A stretch of DNA of 64,000 nt from Micromonospora saelicesensis. GTDB taxonomy: Bacteria > Actinomycetota > Actinomycetes > Mycobacteriales > Micromonosporaceae. The DNA lies in NCBI RefSeq assembly GCF_900091575.1, contig NZ_FMCR01000004.1, forward strand, positions 124,001 to 188,000, written 5' to 3'. The translations under genes and the position numbers were made by a program. This document shows positions 50,871-59,716 of the stretch, one piece after another. Under the pieces are notes generated by a model. That model did not search any database. It saw only the letters and a program-made list of their open reading frames with translations, and had not been told where the DNA came from. The first letter of the stretch is position 1; each line of letters starts with the position of its first letter.

Positions 50871-51434
50871 GTGGCAGCAACGATGGGAGCCCGCGCCAAT
50901 GAGCCACCGGCGGCACGGACGGCCGGTGGAGTGGTCGCGGCGACGATTACCTTCGACGACTTCTACCACGCGCATTTCGGCAGCGTGACCGCACAACTGT
51001 GTGCGTACACCGGGGACCTGGGGCATGCGCAGGACCTGGCCCAGGAGGCGTTCTACCGAGCGCTGGCCCGCTGGGACCGGCTGGTCCGGTACGACGACCC
51101 GGTGGCCTGGGTCCGGCAGGTCGCCTGGAACCTGGCCCGGAGCCGCTGGCGACGCCTGCGTACCGCCCGCAACCATCTGCTGCGGCAACGACGCACCGAG
51201 GCGGAGGTGGCCGGTCCGACCCCCGACCGGGTGGCGATCGACGCGGCGCTGGCGCAGCTACCCGCCAACCATCGCCGAGCGGTCGTCCTGCACTACCTGG
51301 CCGACCTCTCCGTCAGTCAGATCGCCGCTCAGGAAGGGGTGGCCGAGGGCACCGTGAAGTCCTGGTTGCACCGGGGCCGGACCACCCTGGCCGGGCTGCT
51401 GGACGAGAACACCGAGGGGGTGTGCGATGTCTGA
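50871..51434 (+). CDS. SigE-type ECF sigma factor, second copy, 187 aa
   Basis: Very similar in order and motifs to the gene at 45982: FDDFYHAHFGSVTAQLCAYT, AQDLAQEAFYRALARWDRLV, LPANHRRAVVLHYLADLSVS and VAEGTVKSWLHRGRTTLAGL. GTG 50871 behind GGGAGGGG; the longer frame overlaps the divergent MFS start. Stop overlaps the partner gene by 8 bp, as in the first pair. Confidence 0.9.
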   Translation: MAATMGARANEPPAARTAGGVVAATITFDDFYHAHFGSVTAQLCAYTGDLGHAQDLAQEAFYRALARWDRLVRYDDPVAWVRQVAWNLARSRWRRLRTARNHLLRQRRTEAEVAGPTPDRVAIDAALAQLPANHRRAVVLHYLADLSVSQIAAQEGVAEGTVKSWLHRGRTTLAGLLDENTEGVCDV

Positions 51435-52644
51435 CCTCGACCCGCGACTGCGCGAGCGGTTCACCGCGTATCGCAATGACGTGGTCACCAAGGTCGCCGG
51501 CCCCGGCCCCGACCAGGCCCGGCACCTCCTGCGCCGACGCCGGCGGATGACGGCGGTGGCCGTGGCTGCCGCGGCGGTCGTTCTGGTGGTGGCCCCCGTC
51601 GTCGCCAACGCCGCACTGCGCGGTGACCAGAACAGGCCGGTGCCGGCGGAGTCCGTCCAGCCCACCGCCCCGTCGACCTCGACACCGCCCACGCCACCAC
51701 CGACCGGATCGCCGACGCCGACACCGAGCGCCAATGCCCCGGCCGCCCCGGACGGGCGGATCAGTCGGGCCCAACTGCTCGCCACCCGGGTCGACCTGCC
51801 GAGCTGGCAGCCGGGCGAGATGGAGGGCGGCTGCACCACCTCGAAGGTGCGGCTGCAGACCGACACGAAGACGGTCTACGTGCCGGAGTTGACCGACGAC
51901 GAGTTCGAGCACGGTGACGTCGACGGGGACGGCGCCGTCGAAACCATCGCCATCGTCGCCTGCCGGTACGGCGAGGCGTCGGCGAAACAGGTGGTGACCT
52001 TCGACCGGGCCCGCGACGGCCGCATCGTGACGGTGGGCCGAGTGGTCCGGACCGGCGACGGGTTCGAGGACATTCGCTCGGTGGAGATCACCGCGGCCGG
52101 GTCGGTCGAGGTGCGGGTGGCCGACATCGTGCCGTGCTGTGGCACCCCTGAGTACCTGCGGCGGGAGCAGGTGCGGACGTACCGGTGGAACGGGCAGCGG
52201 TTCAGCCAGACGGACGGCCCCACCACGTTCGGCGGGGACCCCCGGCTCACCGACCTACGGATGACCATGACCCACAAGCTCGTCGACGTTCCGGGGGCGG
52301 ACACCCGACGCGAACTCACCACTGTCTTCACCGTCACCAACGCCGGGCCGGTCGACGCAGCCCAGGTGGGGTTCCACTCCATCGAGGGCGGCGAGCGGAC
52401 CGGCGGAGACTGGTCCCGATGCGACAGGGACCCGGCGTCGCAGGCCAATCAACCGTCGTGCCTGCTACCCGGTGTGCCGGTCGGTGAATCGCGCCGCTAC
52501 ACGTTCGTCCAGTTGGTGCCTGGCCGGCCGGGACCCGACGCGATCACCCGGAGGTTCCTCGTCGTTCACTGCGACGCGCAGGACCGCTGGTGGCCGGACC
52601 TGAAACGGACCGACAACGAGGTGCGATCCCCACTGCCACTCTGA
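51427..52644 (+). CDS. Membrane-anchored partner, second copy, 405 aa
   Basis: Same plan as the 46535 product: cytosolic start (MSDLDPRLRERFTAYRNDVV), membrane helix (VAVAAAAVVLVVAPVVANAA), Thr/Pro spacer, DVDGDGAVETIAIVACRYGE and a C-terminal sandwich with VFTVTNAGPVDAAQVGFHSI. Extra Cys residues (VPCCGTPEY) are seen in the outer domain. Presumed regulator of the adjacent sigma factor. Confidence 0.75.
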   Translation: MSDLDPRLRERFTAYRNDVVTKVAGPGPDQARHLLRRRRRMTAVAVAAAAVVLVVAPVVANAALRGDQNRPVPAESVQPTAPSTSTPPTPPPTGSPTPTPSANAPAAPDGRISRAQLLATRVDLPSWQPGEMEGGCTTSKVRLQTDTKTVYVPELTDDEFEHGDVDGDGAVETIAIVACRYGEASAKQVVTFDRARDGRIVTVGRVVRTGDGFEDIRSVEITAAGSVEVRVADIVPCCGTPEYLRREQVRTYRWNGQRFSQTDGPTTFGGDPRLTDLRMTMTHKLVDVPGADTRRELTTVFTVTNAGPVDAAQVGFHSIEGGERTGGDWSRCDRDPASQANQPSCLLPGVPVGESRRYTFVQLVPGRPGPDAITRRFLVVHCDAQDRWWPDLKRTDNEVRSPLPL

Positions 52645-52652
52645 ACGACCGC

Positions 52653-52688
52653 ACGGTGCCTCGTCCCCTGCCGGGGGCGGGGCACCGT
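52653..52688. terminator. Terminator after the second sigma operon
   Basis: ACGGTGCC (52653-52660) pairs with GGCACCGT (52681-52688), extended by CCCC/GGGG pairs. Lies between convergent genes. Confidence 0.7.
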
Positions 52689-52733
52689 CGGTGTGGCACG
52701 TCCCGGCCGTCGCCGTTCACGCCCGCCCTGGGG

Positions 52734-53048
52734 TCACGACCCGTCGTCCGGCGACCAGCCCGCCGCCGCGATGTCCACTCCCTCGCCGCGCAGCGGCACT
52801 CCCTCGGCCCGCAGTCGGGCCCGGGCCTCCCGCTCGTGCCCCGGCGGCAGTCGACCGCTCGCGGTCACCACTCGATGCCACGGCACCGAGGCCCCGTGCC
52901 GGGCCATGATGTTGCCGACCAACCGGGCCGAGGCACGCCCCGAGCGCTCGGACAGCGCATCGGCCACCCCGCCGTACGACATGACCCGGCCCTCCGGGAT
53001 CCGCTCGACCAGGTCGAGCACCGCCTCGACGTACTCGTCTGGAGTCAC
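52734..53048 (-). CDS. Alkyltransferase-like DNA-repair protein (ATL), 104 aa
   Basis: MGMT DNA-binding domain: IPEGRVMSYGGVADAL, NIMARHGASVPWHRVVTASG, EREARARLRAEGV. The active-site PCHRV of methyltransferases is PWHRV here, so the acceptor Cys is missing. That defines ATL proteins, which flag alkylated guanine for nucleotide-excision repair. GTG 53048. Divergent from proB. Confidence 0.9.
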   Translation of the reverse strand: MTPDEYVEAVLDLVERIPEGRVMSYGGVADALSERSGRASARLVGNIMARHGASVPWHRVVTASGRLPPGHEREARARLRAEGVPLRGEGVDIAAAGWSPDDGS

Positions 53049-53109
53049 AATCCGCCACCATATGGGAACGCCGCCGGGCGGTGCGGCCGTGACCACGCAG
53101 AATGGTCGG

Positions 53110-54219
53110 GTGCGCGACGCAGTCACGACGGCCCGGCGGGTCGTCGTCAAGATCGGATCCTCCTCGTTGACCACCGCCACCGGCGGGTTGGCCGACGAGC
53201 GCGTCGACACGCTGGTCGACACCCTCGGTCGACTCACCGCCGAAGGCCGCGAGGTGGTGCTGGTCTCCTCCGGCGCCATCGCCGCCGGGCTCGCCCCGCT
53301 CGGGCTGTCCCGACGCCCGCGCGACCTGGCCACACAGCAGGCCGCCGCCAGCGTCGGGCAGGGGCTACTGATCGGCCGGTACGCGGCCAGCTTCGCCCGG
53401 CACGGCCGCACCGTCGGGCAGGTGCTGCTCACCGTCGACGACGTGACCCGGCGAGTGCACTACCGCAACGCGTACCGGACGCTGCGCAAGCTGCTCGACC
53501 TGCGGGCGGTGCCGATCGTCAACGAGAACGACACGGTGGCCACCCAGGAGATCCGGTTCGGCGACAACGATCGGCTGGCCGCCCTGGTGGCCGCGCTGGT
53601 GCACGCCGACCTGCTGGTGCTCCTCTCCGACGTGGACGCGCTCTGGACCGGTGACCCCACCAACCCGCGCTCGACCCGGATCGCCGAGGTGCGCGACGAC
53701 ACGGACCTCGCCGGCATCACCATCGGCGGGGCCGGCCGGTCCGGTGTCGGCACCGGTGGCATGGTGACCAAGGTCGAGGCCGCCCGGATCGCCACCGGCT
53801 TCGGCATCCCGGTGGTGCTCACCGCCGCCGACCTGGCCACGCCGGCGCTGGCCGGCGAACCGGTCGGCACGCTCTTCCACCCGCAGCGGCGACGCCCGAC
53901 GGCCCGGCTGTTCTGGCTGGCCCACGCCACCTCACCCCGGGGGCGGCTGCACCTCGACCCGGGCGCGGTGGCCGCCGTCGTCGGGCGGCGCAAGTCCCTG
54001 CTCCCGGCCGGCATCACCGCCGTGGACGGCACGTTCACGGCCGGCGACCCGGTGGACCTGGTGGACACCGCCGGCGCATCGGTCGCCCGAGGACTGGTCA
54101 ACTACGACGCGGTGGAGCTACCCGGGCTGCTCGGCCGCTCCACGTCCGAACTCGCCGCGGCGCTCGGCCCGGCGTACGAACGAGAGGTCGTCCACCGCGA
54201 CGACCTGGTGCTGCTCTAA
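53110..54219 (+). CDS. proB: Glutamate 5-kinase, 369 aa
   Basis: First step of proline synthesis. VVVKIGSSSLT (ATP/glutamate), VVLVSSGAIAAG, VPIVNENDTVATQEIRFGDN DRLAALVA, GTGGMVTKVEAARIA, and a C-terminal PUA domain (SLLPAGITAVDGTFTAGDPV, ARGLVNYDAVEL). GTG 53110 is taken as start; GTG 53089 is possible. Next to proA. Confidence 0.94.
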   Translation: MRDAVTTARRVVVKIGSSSLTTATGGLADERVDTLVDTLGRLTAEGREVVLVSSGAIAAGLAPLGLSRRPRDLATQQAAASVGQGLLIGRYAASFARHGRTVGQVLLTVDDVTRRVHYRNAYRTLRKLLDLRAVPIVNENDTVATQEIRFGDNDRLAALVAALVHADLLVLLSDVDALWTGDPTNPRSTRIAEVRDDTDLAGITIGGAGRSGVGTGGMVTKVEAARIATGFGIPVVLTAADLATPALAGEPVGTLFHPQRRRPTARLFWLAHATSPRGRLHLDPGAVAAVVGRRKSLLPAGITAVDGTFTAGDPVDLVDTAGASVARGLVNYDAVELPGLLGRSTSELAAALGPAYEREVVHRDDLVLL

Positions 54220-54309
54220 GGAGTCGACAATGAGTGAGCGTCAGCGAGCGAATCATCGAATCAGCGCGGTGGTGCCTCAGGGCGGCACGCAGCGCAGCGG
54301 AGTGCCGGC

Positions 54310-55551
54310 ATGAGCGTGACCGAGCAGGCGCGACGGGCGAGGGACGCCGCCGCGGAGCTGGCCGTGGCCACGCGTACGGTCAAGGACGCCGCGCTGGTGG
54401 CGATGGCCGACGCGCTGGTGGCGCGTACCCCGGAGATCCTGACCGCGAACGAGACGGACCTGGCGGCCGGCCGGGAGGCCGGGCTGAGCGCGGCCGTGCT
54501 GGACCGGCTCGCGCTCGACGCGGGTCGGGTGGCCGGCATCGCCGACGCGCTGCGTGAGATGGCCGCGTTGCCCGACCCGGTCGGCGAGGTGGTCCGCGGG
54601 TCCACCCTGCCCAACGGCCTGGAGCTGCGCCAGATCCGGGTGCCGTTCGGGGTGGTCGGCATCATCTACGAGGCGCGGCCCAACGTGACGGTGGACGCTG
54701 CGGGGATCTGCCTCAAGTCCGGCAATGCGGCGCTGCTGCGCGGGTCGTCGTCGGCCGCGCACTCGAACGCCGCGCTGGTAGCGGTGCTGCGCGACGCGGT
54801 CGCCGGGGCCGGTCTGCCCGCCGACGCGGTGCAGTTGCTCGACGCCAGCTCCCGTGACTCGGTCAAGGAGCTGATGCGCGCCCGGGGTCTCGTCGACGTG
54901 CTCATTCCGCGCGGCGGCGCGTCGCTGATCCGCACCGTGGTCGAGGAGTCGACAGTGCCGGTGATCGAGACCGGGGTGGGCAACTGCCACGTCTACGTCG
55001 ACGCCGCCGCCGACCTGGCGAAGGCCGTCGCGGTGACGCTGAACGCCAAGACGCAACGCCTGTCCACCTGCAACACCGCCGAGTCGCTGCTGGTTCACGC
55101 GGGCATTGCCGACGCGTTCCTGCCGCCGGTGCTGGCCGCGTTCGCCGAGGCGGGGGTGACAGTGCACGGCTCACCCGAGGTGGCCGCCCACTCCGCCGCC
55201 GTGGTCCCGGCGACCGAGGAGGACTACGCCACCGAGTACCTCTCCGCCGACATCTCGGTGGCGGTGGTCGACTCGCTGGACGCGGCGGTCGCGCACATCC
55301 GCCGCTTCGGCACCGGGCACACCGAGGCGATCGTCACCGACTCGGCGAGCGCGGCCCGCGACTTCGTCGCGAGGGTGGACGCGGCGGCGGTGATGGTGAA
55401 CGCTTCGACCCGGTTCACCGACGGGGGCGAGTTCGGCTTCGGTGCGGAGATCGGCATCTCCACCCAGAAGCTGCACGCTCGCGGTCCGATGGGCCTGCCC
55501 GAGCTGACCAGCACCAAGTACGTCGTCACCGGCGACGGACACGTGCGGTGA
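54310..55551 (+). CDS. proA: Gamma-glutamyl-phosphate reductase, 413 aa
   Basis: Second step of proline synthesis, acting on the ProB product. VPFGVVGIIYEARPNVTVDA, KSGNAALLRGSSSAAHSN, IPRGGASLIRTVVEEST, and QRLSTCNTAESLLVH with the catalytic Cys. ATG 54310. The 90-bp gap to proB carries a short repetitive TGAGTGAGCGTCAGCGAGCG sequence, so coupling is not by overlap. Confidence 0.95.
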   Translation: MSVTEQARRARDAAAELAVATRTVKDAALVAMADALVARTPEILTANETDLAAGREAGLSAAVLDRLALDAGRVAGIADALREMAALPDPVGEVVRGSTLPNGLELRQIRVPFGVVGIIYEARPNVTVDAAGICLKSGNAALLRGSSSAAHSNAALVAVLRDAVAGAGLPADAVQLLDASSRDSVKELMRARGLVDVLIPRGGASLIRTVVEESTVPVIETGVGNCHVYVDAAADLAKAVAVTLNAKTQRLSTCNTAESLLVHAGIADAFLPPVLAAFAEAGVTVHGSPEVAAHSAAVVPATEEDYATEYLSADISVAVVDSLDAAVAHIRRFGTGHTEAIVTDSASAARDFVARVDAAAVMVNASTRFTDGGEFGFGAEIGISTQKLHARGPMGLPELTSTKYVVTGDGHVR

Positions 55552-55566
55552 GGCCCTACCCCTCCC

Positions 55567-55637
55567 GCGATCTTGCACTTACTGCCCCGGCATAAGGGGC
55601 ATTCCACGTGAACCGGCAACCGAAACCGCAAGATCGC
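55567..55637. repeat. Inverted repeat with GCGATCTTGC element
   Basis: GCGATCTTGC (55567-55576) and GCAAGATCGC (55628-55637) flank 51 bp between convergent genes. The CGCAAGATCG core also occurs twice at 39455-39500, so it is a dispersed element. May act as a terminator of proA. Confidence 0.6.
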
Positions 55638-55651
55638 CGCGGGGTTGAGGG

Positions 55652-56488
55652 CTAGTTGGAGGGCTTGGGGCGGGCGGCGCGGATCGCGGCCAGCGTGGCG
55701 TGCACGTCGAACTGGTGGCCGTCGTCGCTCTCCCAGCCGCCGTCGCTGCGCTGGGTCTCGGTCAACCGGCGCAGCGCCCGCACCATGATCCAGTCCTGTG
55801 GGTCGACGCCGGCGCGGCGCAACGTGGCCGCCAGCCACGCCACGTCCCCGGGGGACATCTTCGGCATCCGCTCGGCGAGCACCACCTGGATCCGGGCGGA
55901 CTCCTGGAACATCTCCTGCCGGTGCAGCACGGCCGCGCTCAGCCAGCCGGCGGCGAGATACGACGGCCAGCTACCGTCCGGGCGCAGCCGCGCGGCCAGC
56001 GAGTGGGCCGCCGCCTGCACCACCCCGGCGTACGCCCCACCAACCCGATGGTCGAGCGGACCCGAGGCCCGGGCGTCCAGGCCGGCGACGGTGAGCCAGA
56101 AGCCGGCGTTGGCCGACACGAGGAACCCGGCCTCCGGGTCGCCGGGACGGGCCCACTCCGGTGCCGAGTCGGCCAGCGACGCGTCCTCTTCCCAACCGCC
56201 GTCGGCCTGCTGCCGGGACGCCAGCCAGTCCAGGGCGCGGCGGGCGGCGGGACGACCGAGCCCGCCCAGGTCGTCCAACTCGACGAGCCGGAAGCAGGTG
56301 GCGTCGATCGAGGCGACCTCGCCGCCCCAGGTGGCCGGCCAACCGCCGTCCGGTGACTGGCCGACCTCGGCCGTCTCCAGCAACTCGACGGGCACGGCGG
56401 TGCCGTTGCGGAGCCAGGAGAGGCGGGCACGTTCCACCGCATCCCCGTGCGCCACGACGAACCCGATCGCGGCTTCCAAGTCGACCAC
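55652..56488 (-). CDS. Terpene-cyclase/prenyltransferase-like alpha-alpha toroid protein, 278 aa
   Basis: Several QW-like repeats: QSPDGGWPATWGG, RQQADGGWEEDASL, RPDGSWPSYLAAGWL and QRSDGGWESDDGHQFD. They build the toroid fold of squalene cyclases, but the length is about half and the DxDD catalytic motif is missing, so it is probably not a full cyclase. GTG 56488. Single gene, perhaps structural or a diverged enzyme. Confidence 0.7.
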   Translation of the reverse strand: MVDLEAAIGFVVAHGDAVERARLSWLRNGTAVPVELLETAEVGQSPDGGWPATWGGEVASIDATCFRLVELDDLGGLGRPAARRALDWLASRQQADGGWEEDASLADSAPEWARPGDPEAGFLVSANAGFWLTVAGLDARASGPLDHRVGGAYAGVVQAAAHSLAARLRPDGSWPSYLAAGWLSAAVLHRQEMFQESARIQVVLAERMPKMSPGDVAWLAATLRRAGVDPQDWIMVRALRRLTETQRSDGGWESDDGHQFDVHATLAAIRAARPKPSN

Positions 56489-56634
56489 GGCGGAGACGCT
56501 ACCTGCGCAGACGCGATGCCGCCTCGGAGAATCGGCCAGCCCGGAATGGCTGCGTCGCTCTGGCCGGACGGCCGCTCGGCGTCATCTGCGTCGATTTGCC
56601 GGGGCGGCCACGTGGGCCACCCCGGCTCGATCGG

Positions 56635-57816
56635 TCAGTACGCGGGCAGCGACGGGTCGATCTGCTTGATCCAGGAGAGCACGCCGCCCTGCACGTGCAC
56701 AGCATCCTTGAATCCGGCTGCCTTGAGCGCGGCGAGCGCCTCCGCCGAGCGGACGCCGGACTTGCAGTGCAGCACGATCTGCCGGTCCTGCGGCAGCTTC
56801 GCGAGGGCCTCACCGGAGATGATGTCGCCCTTGGGGATCAGGGTGGCGCCGGGGATCTGGACGATCTCGTACTCGGCCGGCTCGCGTACGTCAACGAGGA
56901 AGATGTCCTTGCCGGCGTCCTGCCACTCCTTGAGCTCCAGGGCGGTGATGGTCGAGTCGAGCGTCGCCTCCTGGGCCTCCTCGGAGACCGCGCCGCAGAA
57001 GTCCTCGTAGTCTTCCAGCAGGTCGGTGACCGTCGGGTTGTCGCCGCAGAGCACGCAGTTCGGGTCCTTGCGGACCTTGATCTTGCGGTATTCCATCTCC
57101 AGGGCGTCGTAGACCATCAGGCGGCCGACCAGCGGCTCACCGATTCCGGTGAGCAGCTTGATCGCCTCGTTCACCTGGATCGAACCGATCGACGCGCAGA
57201 GCACCCCGAGCACGCCACCCTCGGCGCAGGAGGGGACCATGCCGGGCGGCGGCGGCTCCGGGTAGAGGCAGCGGTAGCAGGGGCCGTGCTCGGCCCAGAA
57301 CACCGACGCCTGGCCGTCGAAGCGGTAGATCGAGCCCCAGACGTACGGCTTACCCAGCAGCACCGCCGCGTCGTTCACCATGTAGCGGGTGGCGAAGTTG
57401 TCGGTGCCGTCGACGATCAGGTCGTACTGGGCGAAGATCTCGCGGACGTTCTCGCGGTCCAGCGCGGTGTTGTGGATCTCCACATTGACCAGGGGGTTGA
57501 TCTCGCGGATCGACGCGGCGGCGGACTCGGCCTTGGACCGGCCGATGTCGGAGACGCCGTGGATGACCTGGCGCTGGAGGTTCGACTCGTCAACGGTGTC
57601 GAAGTCGATGATGCCGAGCGTGCCGACCCCGGCCGCGGCGAGGTACAACAGGGCGGGCGACCCGAGGCCACCGGCACCGACACAGAGCACCCGGGCGTTC
57701 TTCAGCCGCTTCTGGCCGGTCACCCCGACGTCCGGAATGATCAAGTGACGTGAGTAGCGGCGGATCTCGTCTACGGTCAGCTCGGCGGCGGGCTCGACGA
57801 GCGGGGGCAACGACAC
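56635..57816 (-). CDS. moeZ: Adenylyltransferase/sulfurtransferase MoeZ, 393 aa
   Basis: Activates sulfur carrier proteins (MoaD, CysO type) by adenylation and thiocarboxylation. N-terminal ThiF/MoeB domain with VLCVGAGGLGSPALLYLAAA, DFDTVDESNLQRQVIHG and zinc Cys pairs (CYRCLYP, CVLCGD); C-terminal rhodanese domain with VLHCKSGVRSAEAL, active Cys. ATG/GTG at 57816. Normal length. Confidence 0.94.
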   Translation of the reverse strand: MSLPPLVEPAAELTVDEIRRYSRHLIIPDVGVTGQKRLKNARVLCVGAGGLGSPALLYLAAAGVGTLGIIDFDTVDESNLQRQVIHGVSDIGRSKAESAAASIREINPLVNVEIHNTALDRENVREIFAQYDLIVDGTDNFATRYMVNDAAVLLGKPYVWGSIYRFDGQASVFWAEHGPCYRCLYPEPPPPGMVPSCAEGGVLGVLCASIGSIQVNEAIKLLTGIGEPLVGRLMVYDALEMEYRKIKVRKDPNCVLCGDNPTVTDLLEDYEDFCGAVSEEAQEATLDSTITALELKEWQDAGKDIFLVDVREPAEYEIVQIPGATLIPKGDIISGEALAKLPQDRQIVLHCKSGVRSAEALAALKAAGFKDAVHVQGGVLSWIKQIDPSLPAY

Positions 57817-57939
57817 GGTGGACTCCCCGGGATCGGCGGTGTGAACCGCGCCATTGTTGCTCGCGGGAGGCCCCCTCGGCCATGAGGGACGACACGTGGT
57901 CCGGTATGCGGGAGCGGGAATAACCGACGAGCCGGCAGA

Positions 57940-58761
57940 TCAGGGGACGATGTCCCCCGCGTAGCGACGCCCGTCGAGGTACGGCCAGGCGTTGGCGACG
58001 CAGCCCTCCAGCCCGTACGTCTGTTGCTGCATCACCGGGGCGGGCTCCCCCGGGCCGGGGCACGCCTCGTGCTCCTCGCCGAACTCGTGGCCCACCTCGT
58101 GGTTGATGACGTAGGTCCGGTAGGTGTCCAGCGATGCGCCGTAGTCGGGGACCGCCTCCATCCAGCGGGCCAGGTTGATGATGACCTGACCGGGCAGGCG
58201 ACAGGAGGTGTAGCGCTCGGTGGTCAACCCACCCTCGGCGCACATCCGCTCGGACGTGACCGGGGTGGCCAGGTAGATGGTGAAGTCGGCGGCCCCGGCG
58301 TCGGCCACCCGTTGCACCCGCAGCTCATCGGACGCGATCCAACTGCGCGGGTCGGCCAGCACCTCGTCCACCCTGGCGGCGAACACGTCGGCGTCCTGGC
58401 CGGCACCGCGTTCGACGACGACCCGGTACCGGTGCAGCGGCCCGTCCGTGCCGTGCACTGGTGTCTCACCGTCGGCTGCCGTGAAGCGTCCCGCTCCGAC
58501 TGACGGATAGCCGGTGGGCGCCGGGTGCGCGGCCACCCCACCTCCGTGGCCCATGCCGCCCTGCGTGGTGGCCGGAGGCTCGACCGACGGCTCGTCGCCC
58601 CGGCTCACCGTCACCCCGATGGCGGCCGCGAGCACGAGCAGGCCGAGCAGCATGCTGCGACGACGACGCCGGTGCATCCGGACGAACGCGGGACGCACGC
58701 CCCGCAACGCCGACCGGGGCTCGGGCGGCCGGGGCGGGCCGTAAGGGGACGACGGCGTCAT
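57940..58761 (-). CDS. DUF3152 secreted metzincin-like protein, 273 aa
   Basis: N-terminal membrane anchor (SMLLGLLVLAAAIGVTV), a Pro/Gly-rich linker and a catalytic-looking domain: HEVGHEFGEEH is HExxHxxGxxH, the metzincin zinc motif, and PVMQQQT downstream resembles the Met-turn. CPGPGEPAPVM and C-terminal NAWPYLDGRRY are family marks. DUF3152 proteins are uncharacterised. Paralogue of the neighbour at 58866. Confidence 0.87.
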   Translation of the reverse strand: MTPSSPYGPPRPPEPRSALRGVRPAFVRMHRRRRRSMLLGLLVLAAAIGVTVSRGDEPSVEPPATTQGGMGHGGGVAAHPAPTGYPSVGAGRFTAADGETPVHGTDGPLHRYRVVVERGAGQDADVFAARVDEVLADPRSWIASDELRVQRVADAGAADFTIYLATPVTSERMCAEGGLTTERYTSCRLPGQVIINLARWMEAVPDYGASLDTYRTYVINHEVGHEFGEEHEACPGPGEPAPVMQQQTYGLEGCVANAWPYLDGRRYAGDIVP

Positions 58762-58865
58762 ACGATCAAGCCTGCCAGATTATTCGGGCATTTCTCCGTT
58801 TTTATCGCTATTGCCGCAAGACGCCTGATGGAGGGGTCAATGGTCGGCGTGTCAGGCCGATCAAC

Positions 58866-59711
58866 TCACAGGGCGGGACCGGTGTATCGACGCCCGTTCA
58901 GGTACGGCCACGGGTTGACCCGGCAGCCGTTGAGGAAGAGCGTCTGCTGCATCATCACCGGCGCCGGCCGGCCCGCGCCGGGGCAGCGCTCGTGCCGATG
59001 CCCGAGCTGGTGACCCACCTCGTGGTTGACCACGTACGTCCGGTAGACCGCCAACGGCACGCCGGCCGAGACGAAGTGCGGCACTGACAACCGCCACCGA
59101 TCCAGGTTGATGATCACCTGGCCGGGCGCCCGACAGGACGTGTACGGACGACCGTTGATCCGGATGTCCACCCCACCCTTTGCGCACATCCGACCCGCGG
59201 TGCGGGCGGTGGCCAGGTAGACGGTGAAGGCCCGAGGCGCAGCCCCCGGCACCTGCTGCAGCCGCAACCTGCCGCTGTCGACCCAACTGCCCGGCCCTGC
59301 GAGCGCCACCTCAACCGCCTGGGCGAACTCGGTGACGTCCTCGGCACTGCCCGACTCCACCGCGACCCGGTAACGCCGCAGCTCACCCGCCCGGCCCAGC
59401 ACCGGGCCGGAACGGGCGTCGTACCCGAACCCGCCCGTGCCGGCGCTCGGAACCGCGCCGGGCACCCGCAACACCGGGGGCGGGCTGGACGGAACCGCGG
59501 CAGAGGGCGAAGGGTCGGGCGGCAGCGGCCCGGCCACCAGCGGCGGCGCGCCGATCTCCTCGGCGGCCAACCGGTCAGCTCCGGGATGCCCACCCGGCCC
59601 CTCGGCAATCACTGTCACCGCCGCGCCGACGGCCACCACCACCGCCACCAGTTGCGCGAAAAGGGCGAAACGTCGCCGACGGCGAGCAGGATGGCGGGCT
59701 GAGCTGGGCAT
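58866..59711 (-). CDS. DUF3152 secreted metzincin-like protein, second copy, 281 aa
   Basis: Same plan: anchor FALFAQLVAVVVAVGAAVTV, linker, HEVGHQLGHRHERCPGAGRP with the HExxHxxGxxH motif, APVMMQQT and NPWPYLNGRRYTGPAL. The two share most of the C-terminal half but differ in linkers, pointing to an old tandem duplication. Start ATG 59711. Confidence 0.87.
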   Translation of the reverse strand: MPSSARHPARRRRRFALFAQLVAVVVAVGAAVTVIAEGPGGHPGADRLAAEEIGAPPLVAGPLPPDPSPSAAVPSSPPPVLRVPGAVPSAGTGGFGYDARSGPVLGRAGELRRYRVAVESGSAEDVTEFAQAVEVALAGPGSWVDSGRLRLQQVPGAAPRAFTVYLATARTAGRMCAKGGVDIRINGRPYTSCRAPGQVIINLDRWRLSVPHFVSAGVPLAVYRTYVVNHEVGHQLGHRHERCPGAGRPAPVMMQQTLFLNGCRVNPWPYLNGRRYTGPAL

Positions 59712-59716
59712 CCAGG

